Shown here one piece after another: positions 45,503 to 54,912 of a stretch of DNA of 64,000 nt. A program made the translations under genes and the position numbers. How positions within the stretch are numbered: position 1 is the stretch's first letter; each line of letters opens with the position of its first letter. The notes below the pieces were generated by a model that saw only the letters and a program-made list of their open reading frames with translations, had not been told where the DNA came from and made no database searches. The stretch comes from Methanofollis ethanolicus (GTDB taxonomy: Archaea; Halobacteriota; Methanomicrobia; Methanomicrobiales; Methanofollaceae): NCBI RefSeq assembly GCF_001571385.1, contig NZ_BCNW01000001.1:124001-188000 (forward strand), written 5' to 3'.

Positions 45503-46609
45503 TCACTGCATGACCTCTTTGATGAGTTCGCTGATACCCTCGAACTCGTTCATCACATCGAAGTTGAAGAAGCTCCTCGGGCACTGGGCATAGCAGGCGC
45601 CGCACTTGATGCACAGGTCGCGCTCGATCTGCGGCTTGCCGCCCTCTATTGTGACCGCACGGACCGGACAGGCGGCGGCACAGGAACCGCAGCCCATGCA
45701 CAGGCCCTGATTGATCACGTCGTACATCAGGTCGCAGCCGCAGGCCTCATCGCCGCGCTTTGCAAGGGCCATGAGGGGCTTGAGGTATGCACCGGCAAGC
45801 TCCTTCTGCTCGTCGGTACCCTTCAGGAGCAGGTACGCCATGAGACAGACGTTCCTGATCTGCTGCGGGGTCGGCGCACAGCCGGGGATGTAGACGTCGA
45901 CGTCGATCAGGTCTCCGATCGGAACGTAAGACTCCATCTGGGGCTGGTTCCACTGGCCGCCACGGCAAAACCGGGTGATGTTCCCGTATGCCGCACAACC
46001 ACCGAGGGCGACGACGATCTTCGCCTTCTCCCTGGTCTCCTTGATCTCTTCAACAGAGCACTTGTCCTGGAGGCAGACGGAGCCCTCGACGAGGGCGACG
46101 TCCATCTCAGGGACATGCCTGACATCCACAAGGGTCAGTGCATAGACGAGGTCTGCATAGTTGTCCAGAATCTTGAAGAGTCCTTCGTAGTTGTCTGCAA
46201 AGGAAACAAGGCATCCGGTACAGCCGCTCATGTGCACGTGCCCAACGGTAATCTTCTCTACCACAGGCTTTTCCTCCTTAATTCTCTCAGATGATTTTTC
46301 CACTTCGATCTCAGAAGGCTTCGCTACAGGTCTGGGTGCCGGTTGTGCGGCCTCTTTTTTGGCCACAACCGCTTTGGCTGGCTCTCCGGCAGCGGGTGCC
46401 TGCCGGGCCTCTTTGACGGGTGCAGGCCGTGGCGCCGGAGTTGGCACGGGCTTTTTCACCCATTTTACTGTCCCCTTATCCTCAGATGGCTTCGCCTCGG
46501 GCTGGACCATCGCCGTTACCGGCGCAGGCTCTGCCTTCGGGGCCGTCTCAGGTCTGGGTGGCTCCTTCCTTCCAAAGATGATCCCTTTTAGCTTCGCTAG
46601 TAGCCCCAT
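45503..46609 (-). CDS. frhG: F420-reducing hydrogenase gamma subunit with long N-terminal extension
   Basis: 368 aa. The conserved part (about residues 120-368) has the proximal-cluster motif SGCTGCLVS and two ferredoxin sites, CMGCGSCAAACP and CIKCGACYAQCP, that relay electrons from the NiFe site to FrhB. Family members are usually 230-290 aa. Here about 115 residues precede the core: an amphipathic MGLLAKLKGIIFGRK then a Pro/Ala/Lys-rich linker. The ATG at 46609 lies inside the 3' end of frhD, so the two genes overlap by 62 bases in different frames. Confidence 0.93.
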   Translation of the reverse strand: MGLLAKLKGIIFGRKEPPRPETAPKAEPAPVTAMVQPEAKPSEDKGTVKWVKKPVPTPAPRPAPVKEARQAPAAGEPAKAVVAKKEAAQPAPRPVAKPSEIEVEKSSERIKEEKPVVEKITVGHVHMSGCTGCLVSFADNYEGLFKILDNYADLVYALTLVDVRHVPEMDVALVEGSVCLQDKCSVEEIKETREKAKIVVALGGCAAYGNITRFCRGGQWNQPQMESYVPIGDLIDVDVYIPGCAPTPQQIRNVCLMAYLLLKGTDEQKELAGAYLKPLMALAKRGDEACGCDLMYDVINQGLCMGCGSCAAACPVRAVTIEGGKPQIERDLCIKCGACYAQCPRSFFNFDVMNEFEGISELIKEVMQ

Positions 46610-47069
46610 AATCCACCCCAATCCTGGCAAGTACGTGACGTACTACCTTGGGTATGGCCTTCTGAACCTCTTCGGTGAGCCCGATTTCCATCTCGGGCGA
46701 TGTTACCCGTTTCGGCTGGACACCGAGGATCGTGATCTCGACTCTGTCCTTCAGCCTCTGGAGCGGCTCGGTCAGGTCCCACGAATGGGCGTCCCGATAG
46801 CTCCCTGGCGGCAGGTCTTCAAGGGACAACTCCGCAAGCGTGCCCGGTTCCGCACCAAAATCCGCTATATCGACGACGATGATCTTTTTCGTGACCTCGG
46901 GGTCGATCAGCGTAAAAATAAAGTGCGGGGCTCCGAGCCCTGCGTCGATGGCCTTGACATTGTCGGGAAGTTGCATGCGGTTCAGTTCCTCGATCACCTC
47001 GGGCCCGAGGCCGTCGTCGGCGAAGAGGGGGTTACCACATCCCACAATCACGATTTCCGGGAATAACAT
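46548..47069 (-). CDS. frhD: Hydrogenase maturation endopeptidase
   Basis: 173 aa. It cleaves the C-terminal peptide of FrhA after nickel insertion. The nickel-sensing site GCGNPLFADDGLGPEV lies near residues 10-25 and DAGLGAPHF and VVDIADFGAEPGT complete the family pattern. ATG 47069 follows the frhA stop by two bases; GTG 47075 overlapping as GTGA is an alternative. The last 20 codons are shared with frhG in another frame. Confidence 0.95.
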   Translation of the reverse strand: MLFPEIVIVGCGNPLFADDGLGPEVIEELNRMQLPDNVKAIDAGLGAPHFIFTLIDPEVTKKIIVVDIADFGAEPGTLAELSLEDLPPGSYRDAHSWDLTEPLQRLKDRVEITILGVQPKRVTSPEMEIGLTEEVQKAIPKVVRHVLARIGVDYGATSEAKRDHLWKEGATQT

Positions 47070-47071
47070 GA

Positions 47072-48439
47072 TCACTCGAGGAGTTTCTGGGCCACTATCT
47101 TCTTGTTCTCATCCACGACCAGCATGTGGGTTGCGCAGGATACGCACGGGTCATAGGCCCGAACGATGACTTCTGCGAGTTCCCACGGTGCGCCAGCGAG
47201 GGCGCGGCTGCAGGTCGGGAAGTTCCAGGTGGTCGGGACAAGCATGGAGAACCAGCGGACCTTGCCGTCCTTGACCTTTGTCAGGTGGACGTCGCAGCCA
47301 CGCGGGGCCTCGTTGGCAGCCCAGCCAAGGCTTCCGTCGCCCTGCGGGATCTCGTCGGCAAGAACCTTGCCGGAGGTGTTGAGGGCGTCGGCGGCTTCCA
47401 TGATGCCGTACAGGCACTCCTCGTACTCCATCTGCCTAGCGATCTGCAGGCCCATGGCTCCCTTCAGGTCGTAGTTCTTGAACTGGACGAGACGGGCACG
47501 CGGACCGACTTCGACAGGCTGACCGTCGTACAGGGGCACGCCCGTGCAGGCCTGCATCTGCGGCCAGGCCTTTTCGCCTGCCGGGGTGGTGCCTCCTACG
47601 GGATAGTCCTTGTCTTCGAGGGTGATCTCTTCCTCGCCCATATACCAGTCCCAGGGCCGGACTTCGGTCCAGCGCTCGGGGAACCAGGTCGGGTTGTCGT
47701 CAAGGCTGCTGCTGCCGTAGACCGGGGCCGCGGCCATGTAGCCCTGGTTGTGGTAGCCGAGGTCCTTCGGGATCGGGACCTGGCGGCCGGCAACCTCTGC
47801 CCAGTCGCGCTTCTGGAAGTTCCTGAAGACCGCGATCATGAACTCGGACTGCTCGTGGGCGAGCATCCGGCCTTCCTTCGCAAGGTCGTAGACCTTCTGC
47901 TTCGCCCTCGGGGAGATGTTCTTGTACATACCGCCGACACGCGGGTTCGACGGGTGGATGGCCTCTCCGCCGACGATCTCGCCGATGGTCTGGCCGATCT
48001 CACGGAGCCTCTGGATCCGGAGGGCGACAGACCGCACCGGCTCCTCGGGGGAGAACGGGTTGATCTTCGTGTCCGTACCCGGCAGGTACATGTCGGGCAG
48101 GGAGAGGATGTTGTGCAGTGCATGGCTGTGCAGCCTGTTTGCGCACTGGAGGATGTACCGCAGAAGCATCGCGTCCTCAGGGATGTAACACCCGACGGAT
48201 GCTTCCATGGCCTCAGTCGCTGCAAGCGTGTGGGCGATCGGACAGATACCGCACACACGGGAGGCAATCTTGGGCACCTGCTCCATCGTCTTGCCGACGG
48301 CGAGCTTCTCGACACCCCTCACCGGGGTGATGGAAAGCCAGTCACCACGCTCGACGATACCCTCGTCATTTACCTTCAGGACGAGTTTGGAGTGGCCCTC
48401 GTGCCTCGTGGTTGGGGAAATCTCTACAACTTTCGACAA
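47072..48439 (-). CDS. frhA: F420-reducing hydrogenase alpha (NiFe) subunit
   Basis: 455 aa. The large subunit binds the NiFe centre. The N-terminal motif RVCGIC has C63 and C66, and the C-terminal DPCVSCATH has C432 and C435; no selenocysteine is present. About 17 residues follow H438 and should be removed by FrhD. The only conserved start is TTG 48439. With FrhG and FrhB it reduces F420 with H2, feeding electrons to CO2 reduction. Confidence 0.97.
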   Translation of the reverse strand: MSKVVEISPTTRHEGHSKLVLKVNDEGIVERGDWLSITPVRGVEKLAVGKTMEQVPKIASRVCGICPIAHTLAATEAMEASVGCYIPEDAMLLRYILQCANRLHSHALHNILSLPDMYLPGTDTKINPFSPEEPVRSVALRIQRLREIGQTIGEIVGGEAIHPSNPRVGGMYKNISPRAKQKVYDLAKEGRMLAHEQSEFMIAVFRNFQKRDWAEVAGRQVPIPKDLGYHNQGYMAAAPVYGSSSLDDNPTWFPERWTEVRPWDWYMGEEEITLEDKDYPVGGTTPAGEKAWPQMQACTGVPLYDGQPVEVGPRARLVQFKNYDLKGAMGLQIARQMEYEECLYGIMEAADALNTSGKVLADEIPQGDGSLGWAANEAPRGCDVHLTKVKDGKVRWFSMLVPTTWNFPTCSRALAGAPWELAEVIVRAYDPCVSCATHMLVVDENKKIVAQKLLE

Positions 48440-48465
48440 ATATATCGCCTCATTTTAGTTGAGTT

Positions 48466-48562
48466 GTTCAAACAGCGATACCGTGTTTCGAACCTGTGCA
48501 ATAGGTGTGACACGTACCACAGAAGTACGTCAGAAGCAATTACTTCGCCGTTTTAGTTATAT
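48466..48562 (-). promoter_or_regulatory. frh promoter and leader with two inverted repeats
   Basis: A TATA-like AAGATATAACT on the minus strand (about 48555-48564) lies about 120 bases before the frhA TTG. Near the implied transcript start is ACGTAC-CACAGAA-GTACGT (48512-48530), a perfect 6-bp repeat. Further downstream GTTCAAACA (48466-48474) and TGTTTCGAAC (48484-48493) form an imperfect repeat. Either may bind a regulator or fold in the leader. Confidence 0.45.
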
Positions 48563-48725
48563 CTTTCGATTCGGTACCGATCAATCAGGGAGGATTAACT
48601 CAGGGATACGAAAATCCAGAAAAATATGAGGGCCAATCGGACCGGGGCAAATAACCTCAAGGATACAGTAGAGATAGACAGATCTCTACCCACATCACCC
48701 CTCCGGCAACTGGTTTTTTTAGAAA

Positions 48726-48980
48726 ACCTCGCGCGAAAGTATTTCACGGAGGATCAAGGGAGAAATCACATTCTTGTCCCTCTGATTTGGGGGTTTTCAC
48801 CCCAGACCTCATGAAATAAAGGGGGATGGTACTCTCCTGCTCCGGGATTCCCACCTTCACTCTTCCCGGAACCAATCGCGCGTGGGTGTCAGGTAACGCA
48901 TGACAATTCTGACTGAAACGAACCACCCGGAACCAATCGCGCGTGGGTGTCAGGGGGTGAAACTCCCGGCGAATACTATA
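48726..48980. repeat. Decayed type A element with internal duplication
   Basis: AAAACCTCGCGCGAAAGTAT at the left resembles the left flank of 62516-62851. The 29-bp block starting CCCGGAACCAATCGCGCGTG occurs twice, at 48865-48893 and 48926-48954, with a 61-base period; it is a decayed form of the element core CCCGGGACCAATCCTCGCGC. The remaining parts of 48563-49283 show no gene. Confidence 0.6.
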
Positions 48981-49283
48981 AAAAAAGCGGAGGATTCGCC
49001 CACAGTCTCTGAGATCAAAGATGAGAGATCGATCCGATCATGAAGATATGCTATGAAAAACACTCGATCCGGAATGTACACGGTCCCCTTTGAAATCCAG
49101 ATTACGTCCTCGGCCCGGTGTTCTTCATTCCGGTATGCTTGAGTCCCCCTGGACTCATGCCCGTATCTAAAGAACCAGGGAGTGGTGTGTCGGGGTGTGG
49201 CATCTTCGAATACCTCTGCCGACTGATACCTCTCTGAAATTAAGGGAGTTCAGTTGCAATCCGACATGCCCACCTGAAATAGT

Positions 49284-49571
49284 TCACTCTATCATCTCTT
49301 TCAGGGTCTCCTTAATCAATACCTTTTGCCGAATCTTGTACTCTTCAGACTCCAGATACTCGGACAATGCTATTTTGCAAATTCTCAAAATGTCATCGGG
49401 TTTCATTATTTCATCAGAGAGAGGAGACAAAGATAGATTTTTCAAAATTATATTGCGGGCGTGTTGCGCAATGGAAATCCCCTTTCCCTCTGCCTGAATT
49501 TTAAGGACAGCATAATCCTCGGGAGTTAACCGAATATTCACCATTTCAGTCTTTTTACCCTGTTTAGTCAC
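49284..49571 (-). CDS. Ribbon-helix-helix DNA-binding protein
   Basis: 95 aa. The N-terminal VNIRLTPEDYAVLKIQAEGK and GISIAQHARNIILKNL (about 11-46) form an Arc/MetJ or MobC-like ribbon-helix-helix; the C-terminal part is helical and charged. Codon use is AT-richer than the neighbours, so recent transfer is possible. It may be an orphan antitoxin-like regulator; no toxin gene is adjacent. Confidence 0.75.
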   Translation of the reverse strand: MTKQGKKTEMVNIRLTPEDYAVLKIQAEGKGISIAQHARNIILKNLSLSPLSDEIMKPDDILRICKIALSEYLESEEYKIRQKVLIKETLKEMIE

Positions 49572-49855
49572 AAGATATCATTGCTCCCTTTACAAAACAA
49601 TATATCTATATTTCTGAAACCATAGATATCGGGGGCATCTTTATTGGTAACGAAAGATATCCTTGGTATCATGTACATGTATCGAGGATGGCAACAGACG
49701 AACCATCGGATCGGAGAATATAGGGCGCAAATACACCAACCTTCACACCACATAGAGAATTCTTCCCGTAAATCTCCCACCACCCCCCCGCAGGAGGGGC
49801 CGTTTCTCATACTCCATCACTGCAGTTCCGGGATAGCCCCAGGAACGGGACAACC

Positions 49856-50248
49856 ATGATCTCAGTCCTGCTCGTAGACGACGACCCCATGATCCTCGAC
49901 ATCATCCGCCTGTATCTGGAAAGAGGGGGCGAATTTTCGGTGACGACATGTGAAGGGGCAATAGAAGCCCTCGATATCCTGGATAACAGGTTCTTCGACG
50001 CCATTATATCTGATTACGAGATGCCCGATATGGATGGCATCAAATTTTTAAAAATCGTCAGAGAACGCGGCGAAACGTCCCCCTTCATTATCTTCACTGG
50101 CCACGGACGGGAGGAGATTGTCATCGAAGCCCACACCGGCGGGGCGAACTTCTACCTCCAGAAAGGCGGCGACCCGAAGAAACAGTTCGCCACACTGAAA
50201 AATATGGTCGTGCGGGCAGTCCAGAACAACGGCACAAGGCAGCGCTGA
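49856..50248 (+). CDS. Single-domain response regulator
   Basis: 130 aa, a receiver domain alone. The acidic pocket is D8-D9-D10, the phosphorylated residue is D53 (ISDYEMPDMDG), and T81 and K103 complete the switch. It has no output domain, like CheY or methanogen signalling relays. No histidine kinase is in the window. Its upstream region (49572-49855) has GATATC-rich AT blocks that may contain sites for the neighbouring RHH protein. Confidence 0.9.
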   Translation: MISVLLVDDDPMILDIIRLYLERGGEFSVTTCEGAIEALDILDNRFFDAIISDYEMPDMDGIKFLKIVRERGETSPFIIFTGHGREEIVIEAHTGGANFYLQKGGDPKKQFATLKNMVVRAVQNNGTRQR

Positions 50249-50404
50249 GGGTTTTTCACTCGCATGGAAAGGTTGTCTCCGACCGGTCATTCTGCCTTCG
50301 TCACCTATATCCCGGAGAAAATGGGCGAACCGCCTGAGACGCACGTAATACTGCTGAAATGATCCGACGTCGCCACCGAAGACGTCCCAAAAGAAGAAAA
50401 TTCG

Positions 50405-50635
50405 GGCTCTGTAGAAACCCTCACCTTTTCCGTGTATGAACGTGACCCAACCGCCTTCCTCCATCTTCGCACCGGGGGACTTTTGCCCCCGGACCCCCGC
50501 GCGAGGATTAGGCCTCAAAAGGGCAAACGGGCATCTTGAAGAGGGGACTGCCCTCCACCCCCTATCCTTATGGCGGGGGGCCGGGGGGTGCAGCCCCCCG
50601 GACGAGACACTCCAGAATAGGATTTCTACAGAGCC
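50405..50635. repeat. Type A inverted-repeat element (231 bp) with perfect target duplication
   Basis: Ends GGCTCTGTAGAAA (50405-50417) and TTTCTACAGAGCC (50623-50635) are perfect 13-bp inverted repeats. The same 8 bases AAAATTCG lie at 50397-50404 and 50636-50643, a clean target-site duplication. The interior has CGGGGGACTTTTGCCCCCGG without the hairpin module found in the 62.5 kb copy. 50249-50396 shows nothing. Confidence 0.92.
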
Positions 50636-50642
50636 AAAATTC

Positions 50643-50880
50643 GGCTCTGTTGAATCTGGCATGAACTGTGGGCCCAAGCAGACCCATGAAAATTGTCCTG
50701 GGGCGATCTGCTGTTAAATGTGCCTTCCTGCACACTCTCGCCGGGGGACTGGCGACACCGATAGGTAGGAGGGGAAGGCAGTGGATCCGCGTCTGCTCTC
50801 ATCGAAGGGAGAGAGACATCAACAAGAACATGAGGATTTCAACAAAGCCGAAAATTCAAAAAAGGGGGGGGTTTGGGGGG
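50643..50880. repeat. Type B dispersed repeat
   Basis: Begins GGCTCTGTTGAATCTGGCAT, as at 6173, and shares GCCGGGGGACTGGCG and GGAAGGCAG blocks with other repeats. The type A element immediately to its left appears to have inserted at its edge, since the AAAATTCG duplication touches it. Right boundary uncertain; a G7 run at 50866 precedes the mptA stop. Confidence 0.55.
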
Positions 50881-50881
50881 T

Positions 50882-51817
50882 TTAGTCTCCGTTCAGCTCT
50901 GCGATCAACTCGGCAAGCGTCGCCTTCCGCTCCGCGTAGGCGTCGTGCTGGTGGATGCTCTCCTCATTCGTCTGGCGGATGAGGATCATCGAGTCGCCGG
51001 GGAGGTCGCTGAAACGGGAGACGACATGCCGTGCCATCTCCCTGACGCAGTCCTCGACAAAGCGGGGGTTGCGGTGGGCCTGCATCACGACATAGTTCTC
51101 GTCGCCACGCTTGAGAAGTTCAAAGATCGAAGCGCTCATCGAGTCCTTCAGGACCTTGATGATCGTCTCCAGGGAGACATGCTGGTCGTCGTCGGTTTCG
51201 ATGCAGAGGAAGCCGCGGCCGCGCTGGTTATGGGTGGCCATCGGCACCTCCTCAAAGAAGGCAGTGATCTTCTCCTGCTCGATACCCAGGTCCTGCATCA
51301 CATGGACCGCATGGTCCTTCATGATGTCCTGGGCACAGGGGCAGGCAGTCATTCCGGTGACTTCAGCGCCGATGCTCTTCCTGATGATGGGGTGGTGACC
51401 GTTCCGCCTTGCGACCGCACGGGCGTGAACTTTCACGACCTCGTGACAACTCGTCTTCGAGACCGGAGTCTCACGGCGGACCATGAACTCGCTGCGCATC
51501 AGGACCTCGGTCCTTTCGGCATATTCATGGTGGTCGAGGAGTTTCCGTGCAACAACGCTGCAGAGTTCCTCGATCTCAGAAACCTTCCCATCAATGGCCT
51601 CCTGGAGCACTTCGTCTATAACCTCGAAGTTCCTGGAGAGGTTGGCCCCCTTCAGGCTGCCGGGGAGGTCGACAAAAACGTCGAAGTTCGAAATGAAGAT
51701 CACAGGGCGCTTGCCTGGGCGGGAGACTTCAACCAGTTTTTTAACGTTTTTTACGCCGACCCTCGTCAGATTGATGCGGACATCTGGAGTGGTCGACTGT
51801 ACGTCTGGCAGTTCCAT
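50882..51817 (-). CDS. mptA: GTP cyclohydrolase MptA
   Basis: 311 aa. This Fe(II)-dependent GTP cyclohydrolase makes 7,8-dihydroneopterin 2',3'-cyclic phosphate, the first step to tetrahydromethanopterin. The family motifs GMTACPCAQD and SKTSCHEVVKVHARAVARRN contain likely metal ligands, and PMATHNQRGRG is also conserved. ATG 51817 is used; the in-frame ATG 51832 is possible but MELPDVQS fits homologs. Confidence 0.94.
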   Translation of the reverse strand: MELPDVQSTTPDVRINLTRVGVKNVKKLVEVSRPGKRPVIFISNFDVFVDLPGSLKGANLSRNFEVIDEVLQEAIDGKVSEIEELCSVVARKLLDHHEYAERTEVLMRSEFMVRRETPVSKTSCHEVVKVHARAVARRNGHHPIIRKSIGAEVTGMTACPCAQDIMKDHAVHVMQDLGIEQEKITAFFEEVPMATHNQRGRGFLCIETDDDQHVSLETIIKVLKDSMSASIFELLKRGDENYVVMQAHRNPRFVEDCVREMARHVVSRFSDLPGDSMILIRQTNEESIHQHDAYAERKATLAELIAELNGD

Positions 51818-51955
51818 TCTCGTAAACCTCAATTGGAAACTGATCTACGAAGCATGGCGCAAGAGGAAAGATATCGACGAGCGCCAGGATGTAGTGGTGA
51901 AAGGTACCCCCTATAGTTATTTATGAACTTCGTTATCACTAAGAAACGATAGAGT

Positions 51956-52948
<993 letters not shown>

Positions 52949-52988
52949 CTCCTTTTTTTGACCGGCGGAGGGCACGTGAAATGAGTCG

Positions 52989-53549
52989 TCACCGCTTTTT
53001 CCCCTCTGCAAGGACGGGGGCGATGAGGTCTCTGAGCGTCCCGCGATCACGTGATGTCTCCCAGACCCCCGGTCCGTCCGGTGCCAGTGTGCGGATTATG
53101 TTCTGTTCTTCGCCACTGTCCACGAAGAACACCGCTTCGCTGATGGTGATCTGCCGCGGAGAACCATCGACGATATACCTCGTCTCGAATGTCGTGGGCT
53201 GAGAGAAGCGGAGGGCGACATAGGTGCTGTTTCGTTTCATCGCTGCCAGTTCTTCCTGAGAGAACCCAGTCTTGAGCTGCGCATTGATGCACCTGATCAA
53301 CTCCTGGCATTCCGCATCGATGGCAGGATAGCGTTCGTCCTCGGGGTAGAGCAGGACGCTCCGACCCCCCGCTGGGTGGATGTCGAGATAGGCCGTGTCA
53401 TTCCGCGGGGTCGGCTGCACCGTCGGGAGGACGGTCATGTTCTCCTGACCTTCCGGCGTTGCGGCGGGGAGAAAAACGGCGAGCAGGAGCACGACGACAA
53501 GCACGGCCGCAATACCGGCGGCAATGACATAGAGATATGCTTTTTTCAT
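52989..53549 (-). CDS. Membrane-anchored extracytoplasmic protein, unknown
   Basis: 186 aa. An N-terminal signal anchor (about 7-30, VIAAGIAAVLVVVLLLAVFL) and an external domain with beta pattern (FSQPTTFETRYIVDGSPRQI). It reads like a small stress-sensing or peptidase-inhibitor domain, without a motif I know. It is 10 bases after a small membrane peptide gene, downstream of leader copy 1. Confidence 0.7.
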   Translation of the reverse strand: MKKAYLYVIAAGIAAVLVVVLLLAVFLPAATPEGQENMTVLPTVQPTPRNDTAYLDIHPAGGRSVLLYPEDERYPAIDAECQELIRCINAQLKTGFSQEELAAMKRNSTYVALRFSQPTTFETRYIVDGSPRQITISEAVFFVDSGEEQNIIRTLAPDGPGVWETSRDRGTLRDLIAPVLAEGKKR

Positions 53550-53558
53550 CAGATCGCC

Positions 53559-53687
53559 TCAAAAAAGGAGAAAGGTTGGATGATTACTTGACCTCCGGGA
53601 TCTCTCCTTCGAACTCAGGATTACCACGCTCAGCAGCAATAGTGCCGCAGGTATGGAAATAACCCACATTTTCCTTTGTTCATTCAT
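53559..53687 (-). CDS. Small membrane peptide downstream of leader 1
   Basis: 42 aa from ATG 53687, with GGAGG 8 bases upstream. MNEQRKMWVISIPAALLLLS, then VVIL, is a short lead and one hydrophobic helix, followed by a basic tail. A shift to another frame after VVI gives an acidic tail NPEFEGEIPEVK ending at a stop, so an indel may have occurred. The strong ribosome site supports translation. Function unknown. Confidence 0.5.
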   Translation of the reverse strand: MNEQRKMWVISIPAALLLLSVVILSSKERSRRSSNHPTFLLF

Positions 53688-53691
53688 TCCA

Positions 53692-53838
53692 TCTACCTCC
53701 GCTTTATCCCGGAGGCGCGGGCCATACCTTCAAGTAACAGAAGGGAGTACAGTGTCATACCTCCGGGCACGTGCGGGGCCCCGTCAGAGTCTTGACAACG
53801 TGGCGGGGCCCTGCCGGGAGATTCTTTTGATCTCCACA
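53692..53838 (-). promoter_or_regulatory. Structured 5' leader, copy 1
   Basis: Between a TATA-like ATATATAATAC (53858-53868) and the GGAGG ribosome site, three stems can form: GGGCCCCG (53804-53811) with CGGGGCCC (53776-53783); CCCGGAGG with CCTCCGGG (53760-53767 and 53708-53715), closing a 44-base loop; and within it CCTTC with GAAGG. The same stems exist in copy 2 at 55936-56088, with one compensatory pair change. Candidate cis-regulatory RNA for exported proteins. Confidence 0.55.
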
Positions 53839-54108
53839 ACACGAAATATCCGTGCCGTATTATATATCATTTCTGGCACGATCATCTAACAGTCGCGGGA
53901 CATTCACCCGCTGGCGCCGACGCATCGAACCTTAAAAATACGATCTCCTGCATCGGCGTTTCTCCTGCCACTCCGCCGGGGAAAAACATCCCATTATGTG
54001 TACCGCTCTCGATCGAATCTCCGTCCTGCACCGCGACGGCCCTCTGGAAAAGACCGCTCCACCATGATCATGACCGCGGCGGTGCCGCCGTACAGACACA
54101 AAAAAATC
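53839..54108. repeat. Upstream flank duplicated at 56089-56337
   Basis: Left copy of an approximately 400-bp duplication (53693-54108 versus 55947-56337) that includes the promoter and leader. Identity is high throughout, with scattered changes. It ends where a type A element begins (54109); the sister locus at 56337 runs on uninterrupted, so it shows the empty site. Confidence 0.75.
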
Positions 54109-54365
54109 GGCTCTGTAGAAACCCTCATACTTGGATCAATGGATCCTCTGACCATGAAGAGGTAGCGGATCCATTGCCTTCCTCACGATCTAGTCGGGGG
54201 ACTACGCCCCTGAACACTCGAAAACCTTCGGTTTTCTCGAACTCGCTAACGCTCGTTCCCCCCACCATTGCGATAGGGAGCGGATGGCCGCCTTCTTCAA
54301 TATACAGAGTTTATCCTTCCCCTGTCCTATCCTATTTTCGGGGGCCAGGAATTTTCCCTGTCGCT
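54109..54365. repeat. Type A element, right end lost
   Basis: Left terminus GGCTCTGTAGAAA (54109-54121) follows AAAAAATC, which equals the uninterrupted sequence of the sister duplication at 56330-56337. The interior has the element's usual GGGGGACTACGCCCC core and a hairpin module at about 54219-54262. No right terminus is found before the lipoprotein gene; 54366-54455 shows nothing. Confidence 0.75.
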
Positions 54366-54455
54366 TCCACCTGATGGGATGATGATCGACGAGATGAATC
54401 TCCCGTCGTCGTCTCTTCGGTGATCGAAGTTCTCCTGATGTGCCCTGCGTTCCTA

Positions 54456-54911
54456 TCAGTGCGTATCCAGGGGTGTGGGGAGGGGCACCGTGGGGGGCAC
54501 CGTGGGTGTTTCGCCTCCCGGCGGCGTCGATATCGGCTGCGTTACCGAAGGCATGATGACCGGCGTCCGGATGTAGTTCTTTGTGATTGAGACCACGGTC
54601 TCCTTCTCCAGGTCCACGAACACCCAGAGTTGTGCGTCTTTTGTTTTTATTGCGACGGTCGGCACTGTTTCCGATCGTTCCACCCCTCTGAAGGCGTGTG
54701 TTACGGTGTTATAGTCCACGTCCGCGATCTCGTAGTCTCCATGGAGGTAGTCCTGCACGGTGGCGTTCGCAAGGGCGATCCTGACGGCCTCCGCCTTCTC
54801 GTCCTCCGTGAGGCCGGAGGGGGCCACAGGCCCGTCTCCATTCTCTACGCACCCGGCTACGAGTACAAAAAAGAGGATGAGTGCTCCTGTGGCGATCAGG
54901 CGTCCTGTCAT
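54456..54911 (-). CDS. Predicted lipoprotein, unknown
   Basis: 151 aa from ATG 54911. The signal peptide ends in the lipobox LVAGC (about 16-20). A small domain with a PepSY-like look (EDEKAEAVRIALANATVQDY, then AQLWVFVDLEKETVVSITKN) follows, and a Pro/Thr-rich C-terminal tail (about 115-151) typical of surface linkers. The start overlaps the stop of the upstream secreted protein by one base spacing, so the two are co-transcribed behind leader copy 2. Confidence 0.75.
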   Translation of the reverse strand: MTGRLIATGALILFFVLVAGCVENGDGPVAPSGLTEDEKAEAVRIALANATVQDYLHGDYEIADVDYNTVTHAFRGVERSETVPTVAIKTKDAQLWVFVDLEKETVVSITKNYIRTPVIMPSVTQPISTPPGGETPTVPPTVPLPTPLDTH

Positions 54912-54912
54912 A

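Noticed and set aside
44589-45593. 334-codon plus-strand frame over frhB
   Set aside because: Antisense to a certain gene (frhB); no motif and no conserved start.
48865-48954. Possible CRISPR because of a 29-bp direct repeat
   Set aside because: Only two copies, 61 bases apart, with sequence matching the decayed type A element, and no cas genes in the window.
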